Assembly: GCA_961205875.1 (NCBI GenBank)
Contig: OY540812.1
Coordinates: 9,610,001-9,674,000, forward strand
Direction: 5' to 3'
From: Sialis fuliginosa
Taxonomy: Eukaryota > Arthropoda > Insecta > Megaloptera > Sialidae
DNA length: 64,000 nucleotides
Both the position numbers and the translations under genes were made by a program. Position 1 is the first letter of the stretch; the number at the start of each line of letters is the position of its first letter. Below are positions 49,593 to 61,052 of the stretch, one piece after another. The notes beneath the pieces were generated by a model. That model ran no database searches. It saw only the letters and a list, made by a program, of their open reading frames with translations, and had not been told where the DNA came from.

Positions 49593-51128
49593 CCAAATAG
49601 TCCCATTTAATTAAAAAAAATCAAATTGATATCTTCAATAGTTTTAGAAGAGAAAACAGCTTGTAAAACTTTATTTGTTCCACTCTGTATTTTTAAATAC
49701 GTTTAACTGAAATGTAATTCTTAAATGACAATGAGATACATTAAGAAGTGGAAATACTCATATAAAAAAAGATTAAATAAAAATGTACATATTTCACGAC
49801 AGATTAAATCACATATAAAATTTAATGAAAGAACATTTACTGTTTCCATTCCCGAAGCTAAAACAAAAGTTTCCAACGGATAAAATATTCACTATGCATA
49901 AGTAAACGCTTGAGAAATGATTCTTTCCAGCGATGCATTTCTAACTATTGGAAATAAAACGATAACGCAATGTTTTATTTTTCTGATTGAAAAATCAATG
50001 CAAATATTGTATATTATAATTTGTAAATTAACATAATAATTTTATACGTTGTTTTAATGTTTGCACTTGAAAAGGTGTTTAAAATAACTGATATTACATA
50101 TTTACATATTCAGAAGTTAAAACGAATAACTTCCTTTTTTGTCAAATGGTGGAACAACCCGCTATATTTTAAAAGTTAATTTTATATTTGATGTGTATAA
50201 AATATTTTCCACCAAGTCACGTGGTATTAAATTTTTAGATTGGAGAATAAGTGTGGTTTACAATTATTTTATAAATATCATACATACTAATAGGTATTAA
50301 CTCATAGCTACCAATAAAAAAAATGTATCTTATCCTTAACATTAAAAACTCTTTGATTCTTTATTCTGTGGTTTTTGAACAGTTCATTTATTACTCCAAC
50401 TTCAAAGTACATATATTTTTATAAAAAATCTTTGAGAGAAAACGAAAATATAAGTAGTTATCAAAAATGGCTATTTATCAAACAATCGATAAAATCAATA
50501 TTTTATAAGCATTTATGTTAATTATGATTTTCTGAAAAGTAGGTACATACTTTACTTACAAGTACTTACATACAAAAAGTTGCAAATTGACAAAATGTAG
50601 AACCATTGTTAGTCCCAGTGGCAACCAAGTTATTCAATTATACATCACCACAGAAGCTATTAATTTGATCAGATATTCTGTTTATTATTATAACAATAAA
50701 ACGTATAAATAGTAAAATAATAAGTATATTTTCATTAATAACATGTAATGTATTAATACTATTAATACCATATTAATATTAGATGAGTATACTTGCAAGT
50801 TACAAACAGGTTTAATGATTACAAAATGTGTTTTGTTTTAATTAATAACAAAATAATTAATAATATGTATTTTCTTCCTAATGGAACCGTAATGGTTTTG
50901 TACATTAGAAATGTCTGGGGATTGTAAAACATTATTAATTATGTTATCTTTTTGTAGACATTGTGTAAGTTTCTATGTATATTCATTATATTAGTTTGTA
51001 TAAATGAAGTCTAAATGACTATATAATATTATTATAATTTTTTTTATTATATCTTTTACAGATGTGGAATAAAATAAAATAATAATAAATAAAAATTAAT
51101 AAACATTTAAAAATAATATTCATAATTA
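49593..51128. other. AT-rich intergenic stretch
   Basis: No gene or repeat recognised; ATAATATTATTA-type runs occur near 50750 and 51030-51100. Confidence 0.45.
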
Positions 51129-51314
51129 ATAGCAGACCCGGCAAACGTTGTTCTGCCCAAAAATAGTTTGTTTAAAAATCAGACCATAAATACACAAAAA
51201 TAAACTTATTGGAGCACAAAATGAACTTATGGTGTGAATATGGCTTCGATACGTCCAGCGGCTTAGGCGTGATGATCTCACATATATATGCACCAAGGTT
51301 ATTATATATTAAGA
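51129..51314 (-). mobile_element. Short Helitron-like copy related to 15242-15761
   Basis: It shares with that element AAAAATCAGACCATAAATAC, ATGGTGTGAATATGGCTTCG and ACGTCCAGCGGCTTAGGC. Read on the minus strand it starts TCTTAATATATAATAACC and ends CGGGTCTGCTAT, the terminal CTAG having become CTAT. About 330 bp of the interior is deleted relative to the longer copy. Confidence 0.65.
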
Positions 51315-52806
51315 TTATGACTGACTTACAGGACAGCCTGTATAAATAACTCAACTGCCAAAATAAAATAAAATTATAACAATATAAAACTTTTAATAAA
51401 TTTAATAATTTCCCAAAGTTATATACCATTTTAATGCGCTACTTAATTCATTATTGAATTGTTTCGTCAAATTGATTCAATAAGTATTTATGTTCAGAAG
51501 ATTCAGTAAATGAACAAGAAAAAAGGACGAGAGAGAGTTAAATATTTGATGTTGTAAAAATGAACCAACAAAATTAATTGACTGGCACGAATTAGTTCGA
51601 ACACTCAATCGACACTTGTAAACGTAAGCGCCAATATGTTAGACTGGAAAAAGTAAGCACACCAACACAGTGCTTCTCTAAGTTTATAAACCCTCACGAA
51701 TTTAAAATGCAAAATTTGTATGTCTTCATTTTAACTGGGCAAATATCGGTGGGTAAACTTCTTAACGCCTTCTTTCAAATGACGTAAACAATAAGCAAAT
51801 CACGAAATTTGAAGAATTTGAACATTATGAAGACAGGATTATTAGACCTTCCCATTGCCTTCAGTTTCCGCCATTTGGATGCGTCATATAATTTATTTAT
51901 CCTTCACCTCTAGATTGATATAAATTGCCGAAATCGTAACCATGTATCTAATAAACTTCGCAAGTGGCGTTAAATATGGGGTTTGAAACTTTTGCGATTT
52001 TGTCCACCATTTTGTATTTTCCGTTCTGAATCTCATTAAACTAATGTCAAAATCGTCATTAGCGATCTCAAAAATACTCAAACAATGAAATTATGATAGA
52101 GAAATGTCGTACAAGTTGTAAGAGAATGACGCTCATCAGTAGCGTAAGGTTAGCATTGTATAAACTTTTGAATGCATTTTCTAGCCTTAAAACGCCTCGT
52201 TAGCCAAAATAAAAAAAAACATGTTTAATGTTTTTCGATATACTACGTGTGTGCAAAGTTTCAAGAATATCGGTGAATGGCACTTGAGTAGGTAGTGTTA
52301 ATTGTTAGTAGAAAGATGTCACCGTGGCGGAAAAGTAGTGCCTACATATTTAGAGCAGCAGGTTGTGCTAGCATCATCCGATTTAGAAATACACGCTAGC
52401 AAACTGGTTTTTATATAAAACAAATGATTCTGCAAATATATTTGAAACAAAAGATTAAGAACCGCATGAATGAGGGGGTTATCGACACGGTTTGTAAACG
52501 ACAACCACCTGCGTCTAATTTCACGCTTGTTTCTTTCTGCGAAAAGTATGTTGTACACACCCATCTCTATACACACACACACAATACAGGCGCAACACGA
52601 GGCTCACCTTTTCCTTTATATGCGTCGTATTTTCTGAAATAACGTATATTGGAAATTGAATATAAATATATATATTGGTGAATATTGGAAATGAGGTAGG
52701 TTACATATATTATTCCTATGTTGACTTCTAGTTCAATATTTCATTATTTATATTATCAATGTTACGACATGTAAAGGTAGATGTATATAGAGTAATTAAG
52801 TACATA
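51315..52806. other. Intergenic stretch of more balanced composition
   Basis: 51580-52640 is less AT-rich than most of the window, but no exon, domain or repeat end could be supported. Frames of 60-87 codons overlap on opposite strands near 52319-52642. A short (CA)n run is at 52570-52584. Confidence 0.4.
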
Positions 52807-53325
52807 AGGTACTGGCACCAGTTATGGCTGCTATAAGAGCAAGGTTTACTGTTTTTGTGATTGACGGGCTTCTTTTTTGTAATTCTCATGAACTCATGTT
52901 ACTAATGAAACAAGTAACTCTTTATTTAATCAATTTTATTACCAAAGTCCGCAAATATAGTTTGTTTTTTAAATTATAGCCTTTTATTTTGTTTATGTTT
53001 TTCTCCAGTAATGGATAAAGTAAAACCCGTAATGAGCACGCAGTGATGGACACTTACTAATGATTACAAAATGATAAATACTTGACACAAAAAAAAGAAT
53101 CGTTAAACTTGAAACAATGTAAAGCAGTTGCTATGATAATATAATAATTAATTAATTAATTATACAAATAATTAGTTTAAATGTCCATCATTTTGACAGT
53201 TAAATGTATATAGAATAATATTTAGAAATGGTAGTAATCAAATATCAATATATATTTCTAATTCAGTACATTTAATTAAAAATTTGCCATTACTGGGGTC
53301 CTTGCCAAGACTGGTGCCAATACCT
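52807..53325 (+). mobile_element. Family B MITE, copy 4
   Basis: The ends AGGTACTGGCACCAGTTATG and GACTGGTGCCAATACCT lie between TA dinucleotides (52805-52806, 53326-53327). 519 bp, same orientation as the copy at 1986. It ends only 63 bases before a hAT element begins. Confidence 0.88.
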
Positions 53326-53388
53326 TAGTTTAGAATGAAAAAAAATAATTGCATATTATTTTTGTAATTATACTTTTATCTTTTAGAC

Positions 53389-54066
53389 AAGGGGTTCTCA
53401 AACTTATATGGACCGAGACCAATTTTAAAAAAAATTTCGACTTGGGAGAGAAACAAAAAAAGGTCGCTTTATGTTTTTTCAGTTTTTTGTTTAATAAATT
53501 TAATTAAGATATGTTAATAATATAAATAAATTTGGAATTAAATACTTAAGTTACCAATTTATTTATTTCTCAAATAATGAGTATAATAAATAATAAATAG
53601 TGACGTATGCACTTATTTTCTGTTATTATTAATTACAACCTTAATGTTCCCCTCTATATTAGTCACTTTCAAAAACGACGAATTTGATAACTGTGGTTTA
53701 TTTCTAAATTTATTTTTAATCACTGTCATGGAGGAAAATGCAACTTAACGTATGTATGAGATTCTAAAAAGAAGCAATACTTTTACAGCTGCAATTGGAA
53801 GAGTTGGGTGTGTATTTTGCACTGATAACCAAAACTGTGTTCATTTTTTCTGTCAAAATTCATTTTCAATGAGGTATCTTCAGAGAGATCAATTAATTCC
53901 TCATCTGCTTTTGCCAAAATTCCACTTGAAATGGATTGGCATATTTTAAAAATGGAAAAATATGAATTAGAAATTTTTATGTAAATTTCGAACATTCCCC
54001 ATTGTGCGTTTCTTGGTGTATAACATTTTTAAATTTTTCTCGCGACCAATACTTTGAAAACTTCTG
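53389..54066 (-). mobile_element. Internally deleted hAT element
   Basis: An 8-base duplication, TTTTAGAC (53381-53388) and TTTTAAAC (54067-54074), differs at one base. The ends AAGGGGTTCTCAAACTT and, read inward from the right, CAGAAGTTTTCAAAGT have the 'CAGnGGTTCTCAAA' form of hAT termini; the first C of the left end has been lost to A. At 678 bp it is far shorter than an autonomous hAT. It retains the last part of the transposase on the minus strand (see 53623-53995), ending about 230 bases from the left terminus. Confidence 0.78.
53623..53995 (-). pseudogene. hAT transposase C-terminal fragment, frameshifted
   Basis: Three minus-strand frames in succession match the C-terminus of hAT transposases of the ZBED5/FAM200-like kind. 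First comes ADEELIDLSEDTSLKMNF. Next, from about 53838, is SFWLSVQNTHPTLP followed by IAAVKVLLLF. Then, from about 53738, is FSSMTVIKNKFRNK, running to a stop at 53623-53625. The family pattern is 'EELIDLssD..Lk..F....eFWlsv..eyP.Ls..A...LLpF.ttYlCE.gFS.lt.iKnKyRn.L'. Two frameshifts and the loss of the YLCE segment show that the gene is dead. The N-terminal zinc finger and catalytic core are missing. Confidence 0.75.
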
Positions 54067-54675
54067 TTTTAAACTACTGTATAATATATATTTTCTTTTG
54101 AACTCAATACGATATTACAAATATAAAAACATATACTGTATTATTAGAAATAAAAAGCAGTAAATTCTTAGTCATTATTTTCTATAAATAATTTTATATC
54201 AGCTAACCTGTTATACGAGATACATACTCACATACACACACACACACACAAACACACACACACGACTATTGACTGTGTTTCTTTTGCGCACTGAATGTTC
54301 AGAGATGGCTTCGGTTGGTTTTTGTTATGCCTGTAATTGCAATGCTTCGCCAACGCTTTTGTATAAACAATTGTACACGGTTCATTTGTTCCGGAAACAA
54401 TACGCTATATGTTTCACACACCATGAAGTTGTGATTGTAAACAGCATTGTGGGTATTCGTAAGTAGGTAGTAGGTATATGTCGAAACAAGTTGTTTTTGA
54501 TGTAATATTGATAACACTTTCTGACCGCTTTGTATTTGTTTGTACCGGGTAATATTATGAATTTGGCTTAGATCAAAACCTAACCAAACTTAAAACTTTA
54601 TATAAGGTATAAAATTGTGTAATTTAATTGAAAATTGAATAGCTAAAAAAATTGTATTTCATATTATTGTAATAT
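54067..54675. other. Intergenic stretch with a (CA)n microsatellite
   Basis: A CA repeat interrupted once runs from 54233 to 54262. Opposite-strand frames of 65 and 72 codons at 54269-54517 overlap one another and show no motif. Confidence 0.5.
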
Positions 54676-55097
54676 GGGCTTCAGAAGTCGTCTGTCACCG
54701 TAAAGGTCAGAATTGCTTACAACAGATTGGAAAATATTAAGACAAATATCATCGGTTATTTATACAAATATACGTCCATTTCATTAATTAATTGTATATC
54801 AAGTTTAACATATTTAAATATAAAAATTCGGAAATTAAGTATTTATTGCCACAAAATTTACTTATACATACAATTTTCAATAGATTACATAAAAATTTAA
54901 TTGCACAAATATTTATGAGTACTATAAACGAAGAGTAGGTACTGTTTATCTAGCAAATAAGTCTCAAAATATATATCTTTGTATGGTAAATGAACAAATG
55001 ATTTAAATATTATAATAATCAAATTGGAGAAGCCTACTAAGTTTGTGATAAGCGAATTTGAATGAAAATTGGTCGACCACTTCTGCATGCGACTACC
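54676..55097 (-). mobile_element. Family E MITE, copy 3
   Basis: Inverted relative to 17391-17818: it starts TGGGCTTCAGAAGTCGTCTG after TA and ends CCACTTCTGCATGCGACTA. The right-hand TA duplication overlaps a small deletion. The 74-codon minus-strand frame inside corresponds to the one in copy 1 only in part. Confidence 0.8.
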
Positions 55098-55914
55098 GTT
55101 ATTTAAATTTTTTTTTATCAATGAATATTATGGGTCATAAATTTTATTTAGAAAATTTTACAGAAAATTATAAAAATCTACACGGTTGGTATTTACGGTA
55201 TTGTAAAATTATGGGTTTTTGAAAAAGTTATTCTCGGTATCTATATGTATAATTGTCCATGAAGATAAAAATATTTAATGAAATTAATTCTAGAATCATT
55301 TATACTTTTCTCTCAATATATTATTTCAACTTTTGAGTTAAGTATTATATTCAACAGTTATTTGCACTTGTAGTGCTGTTTTTTTCTATAGAAAACAAAT
55401 GGTACAACTTATTGTAAATTACGGTCAACAAATACCTAGCATATTTGATCAGATCTGATACTTATTTCAAATGAAAATGGAAAAAGCCCATAATTTTTAT
55501 CCATACCGCACCTGCGTGTTACCTGAAGCGAACATCACTTTTACGCCAACAGGTGGAACCACTGCAGGTTATACCCTACATTCTTACCCTCCCCCCCCTC
55601 TATCATTATTTCGACGCGCCTGTATGTATGTACGTGTACTTTTACATTAATTACAACTCGTCCAATTAATACTTACGATTACGAACGCTCTTGAGTACAA
55701 GAAACTTGTGTTCTTCACACAATCGCTCACGTAAATTGAAATACCTTGGTGAACAGACCGCGTTGTGTGTTGTGTCTGTGTGTACGTGCGTATGTCTGTG
55801 CTTTTCTCCGAGGGATTTTTAAACATAGTAATTGTAGGGACAATAAATGTTCAAATAGGGCATTTTAGTATTATTTATATATTATTTTTATACGTTTATT
55901 ATTATTATAATATA
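55098..55914. other. Intergenic stretch, no gene seen
   Basis: 55500-55800 is less AT-rich (CCCTCCCCCCCCTC at 55588, TGTGTCTGTGTGTACGTGCG at 55771) but holds no recognisable exon or repeat end. Confidence 0.4.
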
Positions 55915-56723
55915 CAGTAAAAGCTCTTTATTCGCGGGGTATATGTTCCATAAATATGCCGCGAATACAGAAACCGTGAATACGGAATGGTAATTTATAT
56001 GGGATTATAGGGGATACGTTCCTAGGTGACAAAATAAATAAACAAATACAATATAAAAAAATCAAATTAATTGAAGTTTTTGACCATATTGATTAATTAT
56101 TATCTTCAGGCTTAGGCAATGCAATGGTGTAAAGAATTTTGTAATTTTTTCTTGCTTGGCAGTTTTTAAAAGCTTTAAAGACTAAATTCTGTTTAGTGAA
56201 TACATATGATATTTTGCATAAATGTTCAACTAATCAAATACTACACTCCCTCCGAAAATTAGAAAATCGGTAGCTTTTTATCAATGTGTTTTACCTAAAA
56301 AATGCCGAAAAATATCAGTTTCCCATAAGAACACATGTTAAATTTAAATCAATATATTTCCTAAAGGGCTTAGTGAATCAATTTAATATTTTGTCTATTG
56401 CATAATAATGCTATTGGGAACATTCCAACCAATTTTCATATATTTGGTAGCATTTTGAAATACATCCCATACATCCTTAACAACATACTTTAGGCAAAGT
56501 TGTAATAAGGTCTATTTTAATTTTTTATTAGTCCATTTGACGGCGTTTACAAAGGATATTGGGTTGGATACCTATTGGAATCCTTTTTATTATTATGTAT
56601 GTACTGATTAGATCCGCGAATAAAGAAATCTTTAGCCGCGAATATAGGAATTGGGTCGCATTTTTTTAATCCGCGAATAGTGAAAACGCGAATGAAGGAA
56701 GCGCGAATAAGGAGCTTTTACTG
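55915..56723. mobile_element. pogo/Tigger-type MITE
   Basis: The ends CAGTAAAAGCTCTTTATTCG and, read inward from the right, CAGTAAAAGCTCCTTATTCG differ at one base in 20 and are flanked by TA (55913-55914, 56724-56725). CGCGAATA recurs inside both ends (e.g. 55970, 56612, 56637, 56675, 56702), the subterminal repeat style of pogo-family elements. 809 bp. The minus-strand interior could be a decayed transposase, but I could not match it confidently. Confidence 0.85.
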
Positions 56724-57865
56724 TATTATAATTAATAAGATTGACATTTCAACATTAACATAACATGTTATATATTTTTCCAAAATGTTATTATAGCTTT
56801 TAGTTTACTTCTATGAGCAAGTCTGACTTTCAATAAATAATATCAAATAAATCTTCATTGGAAATTACTTCATTTCCCATACAACAATAGAGTCTGTTCG
56901 AATCGACACCCTGTATATTATCCTAAATTAAAGCTGGGAATGTCAATGTGAAAATAATAAAATTTGAGTTTATAAATAAAAATATGTACAAAAAATACAT
57001 TTTAAAAACGTCTGCAGATATATAATTGAATGTAGTTTTTAATGGGTTATTATTTTAAGAACGTTAATGGAAAAATGATTTTATTTTCAAGTTTCTAATA
57101 ACATAAAAATTGCTAAGACAACATACAAATCTCGCCTGCGGTTATCATTTGTTCTATTTTTCATCTTCGTCATACCGTATAAAGGTGTATGTTTACAAGA
57201 AAAAGATGAATGTATCCCATTTTGTCATGAAATATATAGTGCTTTATTGATATTACTGTGCTTAAATTTTATTACATCGAATTTTCTTTATTTTTCGTAA
57301 TATATCCATTTTTTTGTTTTATCGATATGGGTGTATTTTTTCATGTATTTATCAAACCTTTAAGAGAAAAAATCATAAATACAATTAAGTAAATTTAGAT
57401 TTTTTTATGAATTCTATAAAAATACAAACAATTAAAAAAATTCTGATAACCTAAATGTTCATCTATTTAAATTTAATTTTTATAGCCGTTTTCAAACAAA
57501 ACACATTTAATTTAAAACATAAAGTATTTGGGAAGATCAAAGATAATACCAAGGAATTACTGTTACACGTTCCAGAACATAATTTTACATATATTAGATG
57601 ATTGTACTTGTATTTGTCACTTGCTTGAAATTGACCAAAATATGCACAATATTGGGTAACGATATTTTCTTAGTGCTATATAAAACGCAATGTATATAAT
57701 ATTTATGTATACAGGTTGTTCAATATAAGCATGGAATGCATGGAGATTTCCTAAACGGTAAGAGATACAGATTCGGTTAAATCACTTTTTCGAAAATAAG
57801 TCAAAGTACTAAATACTAGTGATATTTTAAAAGTATTTTATTACAAACATTTAAGTACACTGTCA
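56724..57865. other. AT-rich stretch with solo Tc1/mariner-like ends
   Basis: CGACACCCTG followed by TATA at about 56906-56919 and TATA followed by CAGGTTGTTCAATATAAG at about 57711-57731 resemble insect 'TA-CAGGGTGTTC' element ends. They are too far diverged to pair with confidence. No gene. Confidence 0.45.
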
Positions 57866-57876
57866 AAAATTTTTTT

Positions 57877-58655
57877 AGTAATTTTACAAAAATGTGTAGG
57901 AAGTTTTTACGCACCACAATTTTCGGAATTATGGAACACAGTTTTGTAAATTTACTATACAATTTATCACAACTCAATTTTAAACTATTACAAATCATCT
58001 GTCGCAAAATTACTAATTATTTACTAGACTTATGTTTAGTAATATTACTGTACATTATTCGTAATTTTACTAAGCCAAATGTTTCTAATAATTTTAGTAA
58101 TTTTACAAAAATGTGTAGGAAGTTTTTACGCACCACAATTTTCGGAATTATGGAACACAGTTTTGTAAATTTACTATACAATTTATCACAACTCAATTTT
58201 AAACTATTACAAATCATCTGTCGCAAAATTACTAATCATTTACTAGACTTATGTTTAGTAATATTACTGTACATTATTCGTAATTTTACTAAGCCAAATG
58301 TTTCTAATAATATTAGTAATTTTACAAAAATTTATTGTAATTATACTAGACAATTTATACCAATTTAGTTTAGAAAAATTACAAACTATTTGTTGCAATA
58401 TTACTAACCTTTATTAAAAAATTGTTTAGTAATATTACAATACAATAGTCGGAATTTTACTAAACAAATTAGTTTAAATACATTTAGTAATTTTACAACC
58501 ATATATCGTAATTTTTCAACCCAACTAATACCAATTTAGTTTCGAAAAATTACAAACTATTTGTTGCAGTATTGAATTTTTACTACCCAACTTACATCAA
58601 GTCAATTTGAAAAAAATACAAACCGCTCGTTGCAATATTACTATGCATCGGGATA
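57877..58655. repeat. Tandem array, 219-bp unit
   Basis: Units start with AGTAATTTTACA at 57877, 58096, 58315 and 58486, so the periods are 219, 219 and 171. The first two units are almost identical. Within each, short words such as TTTAGTAATATTAC, TAATTTTACTAA and ATTACAAA recur. Because 219 is divisible by 3 and the first units are stop-free, a 158-codon open frame (57892-58368) appears with a duplicated 73-residue segment; it decays in the third unit and is not considered a gene. A second array with a similar period and shared words is at 63237-64000. Confidence 0.85.
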
Positions 58656-58899
58656 TAACTTGCATAGCTTAATTTCAATATCAGACTGTAATTTTACTGA
58701 AAAAAATTGTTAAATCAATGAATGCTACAACAGCGTATTTTAGTGTTAAATATAAAATATTTATTAAATATTAATTTATTAATTATTTAATTAACAATTA
58801 AACATATGTCATTAATTATAACAGTGTTATCAATAATTTATATTATGAAAATAATAACATAATTTAATGCTAACACAAATTTTAAATTTTTTTTGAAGA

Positions 58900-60302
58900 T
58901 TATTCTGACGTTTTGATTGCCACATAATTAATTGCCAAATCACGAGTAATGTAGGCACGGAGTATCTTTCCAATATTCTTGGTTATATCTACTGTCTTGT
59001 TTATTTAGCATAACAATTTGTAAATCTAAAAAAAGAAAATTATTATTCATGTCTTATAAACGAATTATATAAAATAGGGCTTATATAAAAAAATAATAAT
59101 TTTATTTGTGATTACTTACCAATTTTTTTTTAAAATCAACATCATTTTTAATTTTATCATTAAATTTAATAAAACTTTCTTCATTTTGTAGTGGAAGAAT
59201 CATGTCAAATTCACTCTCAGAGTTACTGATTTCGTCACTCAAAATGCTTGTTGAATTATGAAGTTTTTCAATGACATTTTCAAGGCTTTGTAATCTGGTT
59301 GAATAATTGGTTAATTGACTTCCTAAATTTGACAAACGTTTGCCGATGCTTACAAAACAGCTCGATATGAATTGATGCAGATCTTCTGTAACAAAAAAAA
59401 TCACGTTTCCAATACACATTAAAGAAAAAAAAAACGATGTATGTTTTTACCTATTGTCATTGGTTGATTTGCACTGGTCTCGAGTTTTTCTTCAGCTTTT
59501 TTTTTTACAATCCTTTTTGGATTTAATATATTGTTTGGATCTAATCCGTTAGTGTTGTCTTCATCACTGGAAAATTCCGTTGAAGTTGACTTAATGTCAG
59601 TGTCATCAGATGGGTAACAACTTGGGATTGAAATCGATTTAGAATTCAATTTTTTTCTTTTTGTGTGTTGACTTTTAGGATTAGATGAATCTAACATTAA
59701 AAAAAATATATTTGTTGCATATTTATAACAAAAAATTTTACCAAAAAAAATTAAAACTACTTACGAATTTTTATACCAAGATCGTCTGTCCATTTCAATG
59801 CTGCTTGACTAAATTGTTTGTTAATGAGCTCTTTATTCTTTGCAACAAATTTGCGCTTCAGAGCCTTCTTATCAGTATCTGCTTTTTTTTTGCAGATTCT
59901 TCATTTGCTGTCGAGTATACATATGGTTTTGTTTCTAACTCAACGATTTTATTTTCAGCTTCTTTATAAGTATCTAAAAAATTGATTAATAATATGTCAA
60001 AATATTTTTTTTGCTCAAAAAAAATTAATAAAATGTAAAAAAATTAATATTGTGGTAAAGAATTTATTTTAAAATAACATATCATTACTTACGAGCACTT
60101 CCGCGAATATCCACTAGAAATGTTGGCTATGTAGATTTGGGTGGTTCTAAATTTTTCACCATTTCTTGCAGTTCTTCGCATACATTTGGATCATCAAGCA
60201 GGCCTGGCATATATTTGCAATATACCTTATCAGAATCTTCTTCAAAATGAAGCCATGTATATATAATATAATATAATATAAGACGATATTTATGATCCAT
60301 GT
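58900..60302 (-). pseudogene. DUF4806-type gene, five exons recognised, disrupted
   Basis: Minus-strand exons with AG/GT borders: 60093-60302, 59765-59973, 59451-59690, 59120-59385 and 58900-59025 (stop 58900-58902). The introns are phase 1 except the last, phase 0. Exon 1 resembles the N-terminal W-containing region of insect DUF4806 proteins (TWLHFEEDSDKVYCKYMPG). Exon 2 has the 'Y..eAe.K' segment and a basic region. Exon 3 is acidic and Ser-rich, with PKRIVKKK resembling a nuclear localisation signal. Exon 4 is helical and ends ILPLQNEESFIKF...FKKKL. Exon 5 has TKNIGKILRAYITRDLA, fitting the DUF4806 domain. Breaks: TAG at 60127-60129 where W is expected; exon 2 is one base short (209 nt) within an A9 run (59883-59891); TAA at 59005-59007 in exon 5. 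A first exon upstream of 60302 was not found. Function of the family is not established. Confidence 0.68.
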
Positions 60303-60793
60303 CTATAAAAAACAAAACAAAAAGTGGGTATGTGTACTTATGTACACGCGTTAGAAGTTATACTTATTTGTCGTGAAATTTTAAAACACTTATCAAAATT
60401 TGATTACACATTTCAAATATAAAAAATCTTAGTTTTGGAAAAAAATTATTTGAAACAAGAAAATATTTCTTTTGCCTTAAAATTTTAACTCCAAAAATAA
60501 AAATCATTTGTTTAGACAAATGGCTACAGCTTAAAGATGTAAGTAGGTGAAAAAGTTACCTGAATTATAACAGATATATATTCAATAAACGTTAAAAACA
60601 ATTATTGGATTAAACAACAGAATTATAAAAAATCACTTGTAGCAGCATCAATCTTTACACAACAAATTTTTAATAACGACTGTTCAAAAATCGTATTATT
60701 GCTCATACGCAGTAGCTTAGCATCGTGAGAAAATAAAATGTAACAAAATTTACCCCTTCCGCCAGCGCGTTCACATGAAACTATGTTCTATAC
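60303..60793. other. Stretch upstream of the pseudogene, no exon found
   Basis: The missing first exon of the minus-strand pseudogene should lie here or beyond. I found no ATG-led segment with a matching phase-1 donor that I could support. Confidence 0.4.
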
Positions 60794-61052
60794 CAGTATT
60801 TCTCAAACTTTTTGAATTGAATCACTCATAATTGTGATTAATAGCGAAATTTAATATCAATAATAATTAATAACAAGTTAATAACTTATCTCGAGTACAT
60901 CTTTGAACAAAATATTATTTGTATATTTTTCGACATTAACTTAACTAACTAATTGAGTTTACTTAAAATATTTTAAATTAAATTTAATGTGATGAGTGAG
61001 CGCGGCTTTGTTTTGATGTTGGTCAGTACTGAAAATACCATTTCGTATAATA

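Noticed and set aside
54233-54262. (CA)n run as a functional element
   Set aside because: An ordinary interrupted microsatellite with no associated structure.
55998-56560. Transposase gene inside the pogo-type element
   Set aside because: Minus-strand frames are full of stops, and no convincing catalytic or DNA-binding motif could be read.
57892-58368. 158-codon open frame with a duplicated 73-residue segment, the longest in the window
   Set aside because: It coincides with the first units of a tandem repeat whose period (219) is divisible by three, and it decays with the array. Composition is that of translated AT-rich DNA, with no domain.
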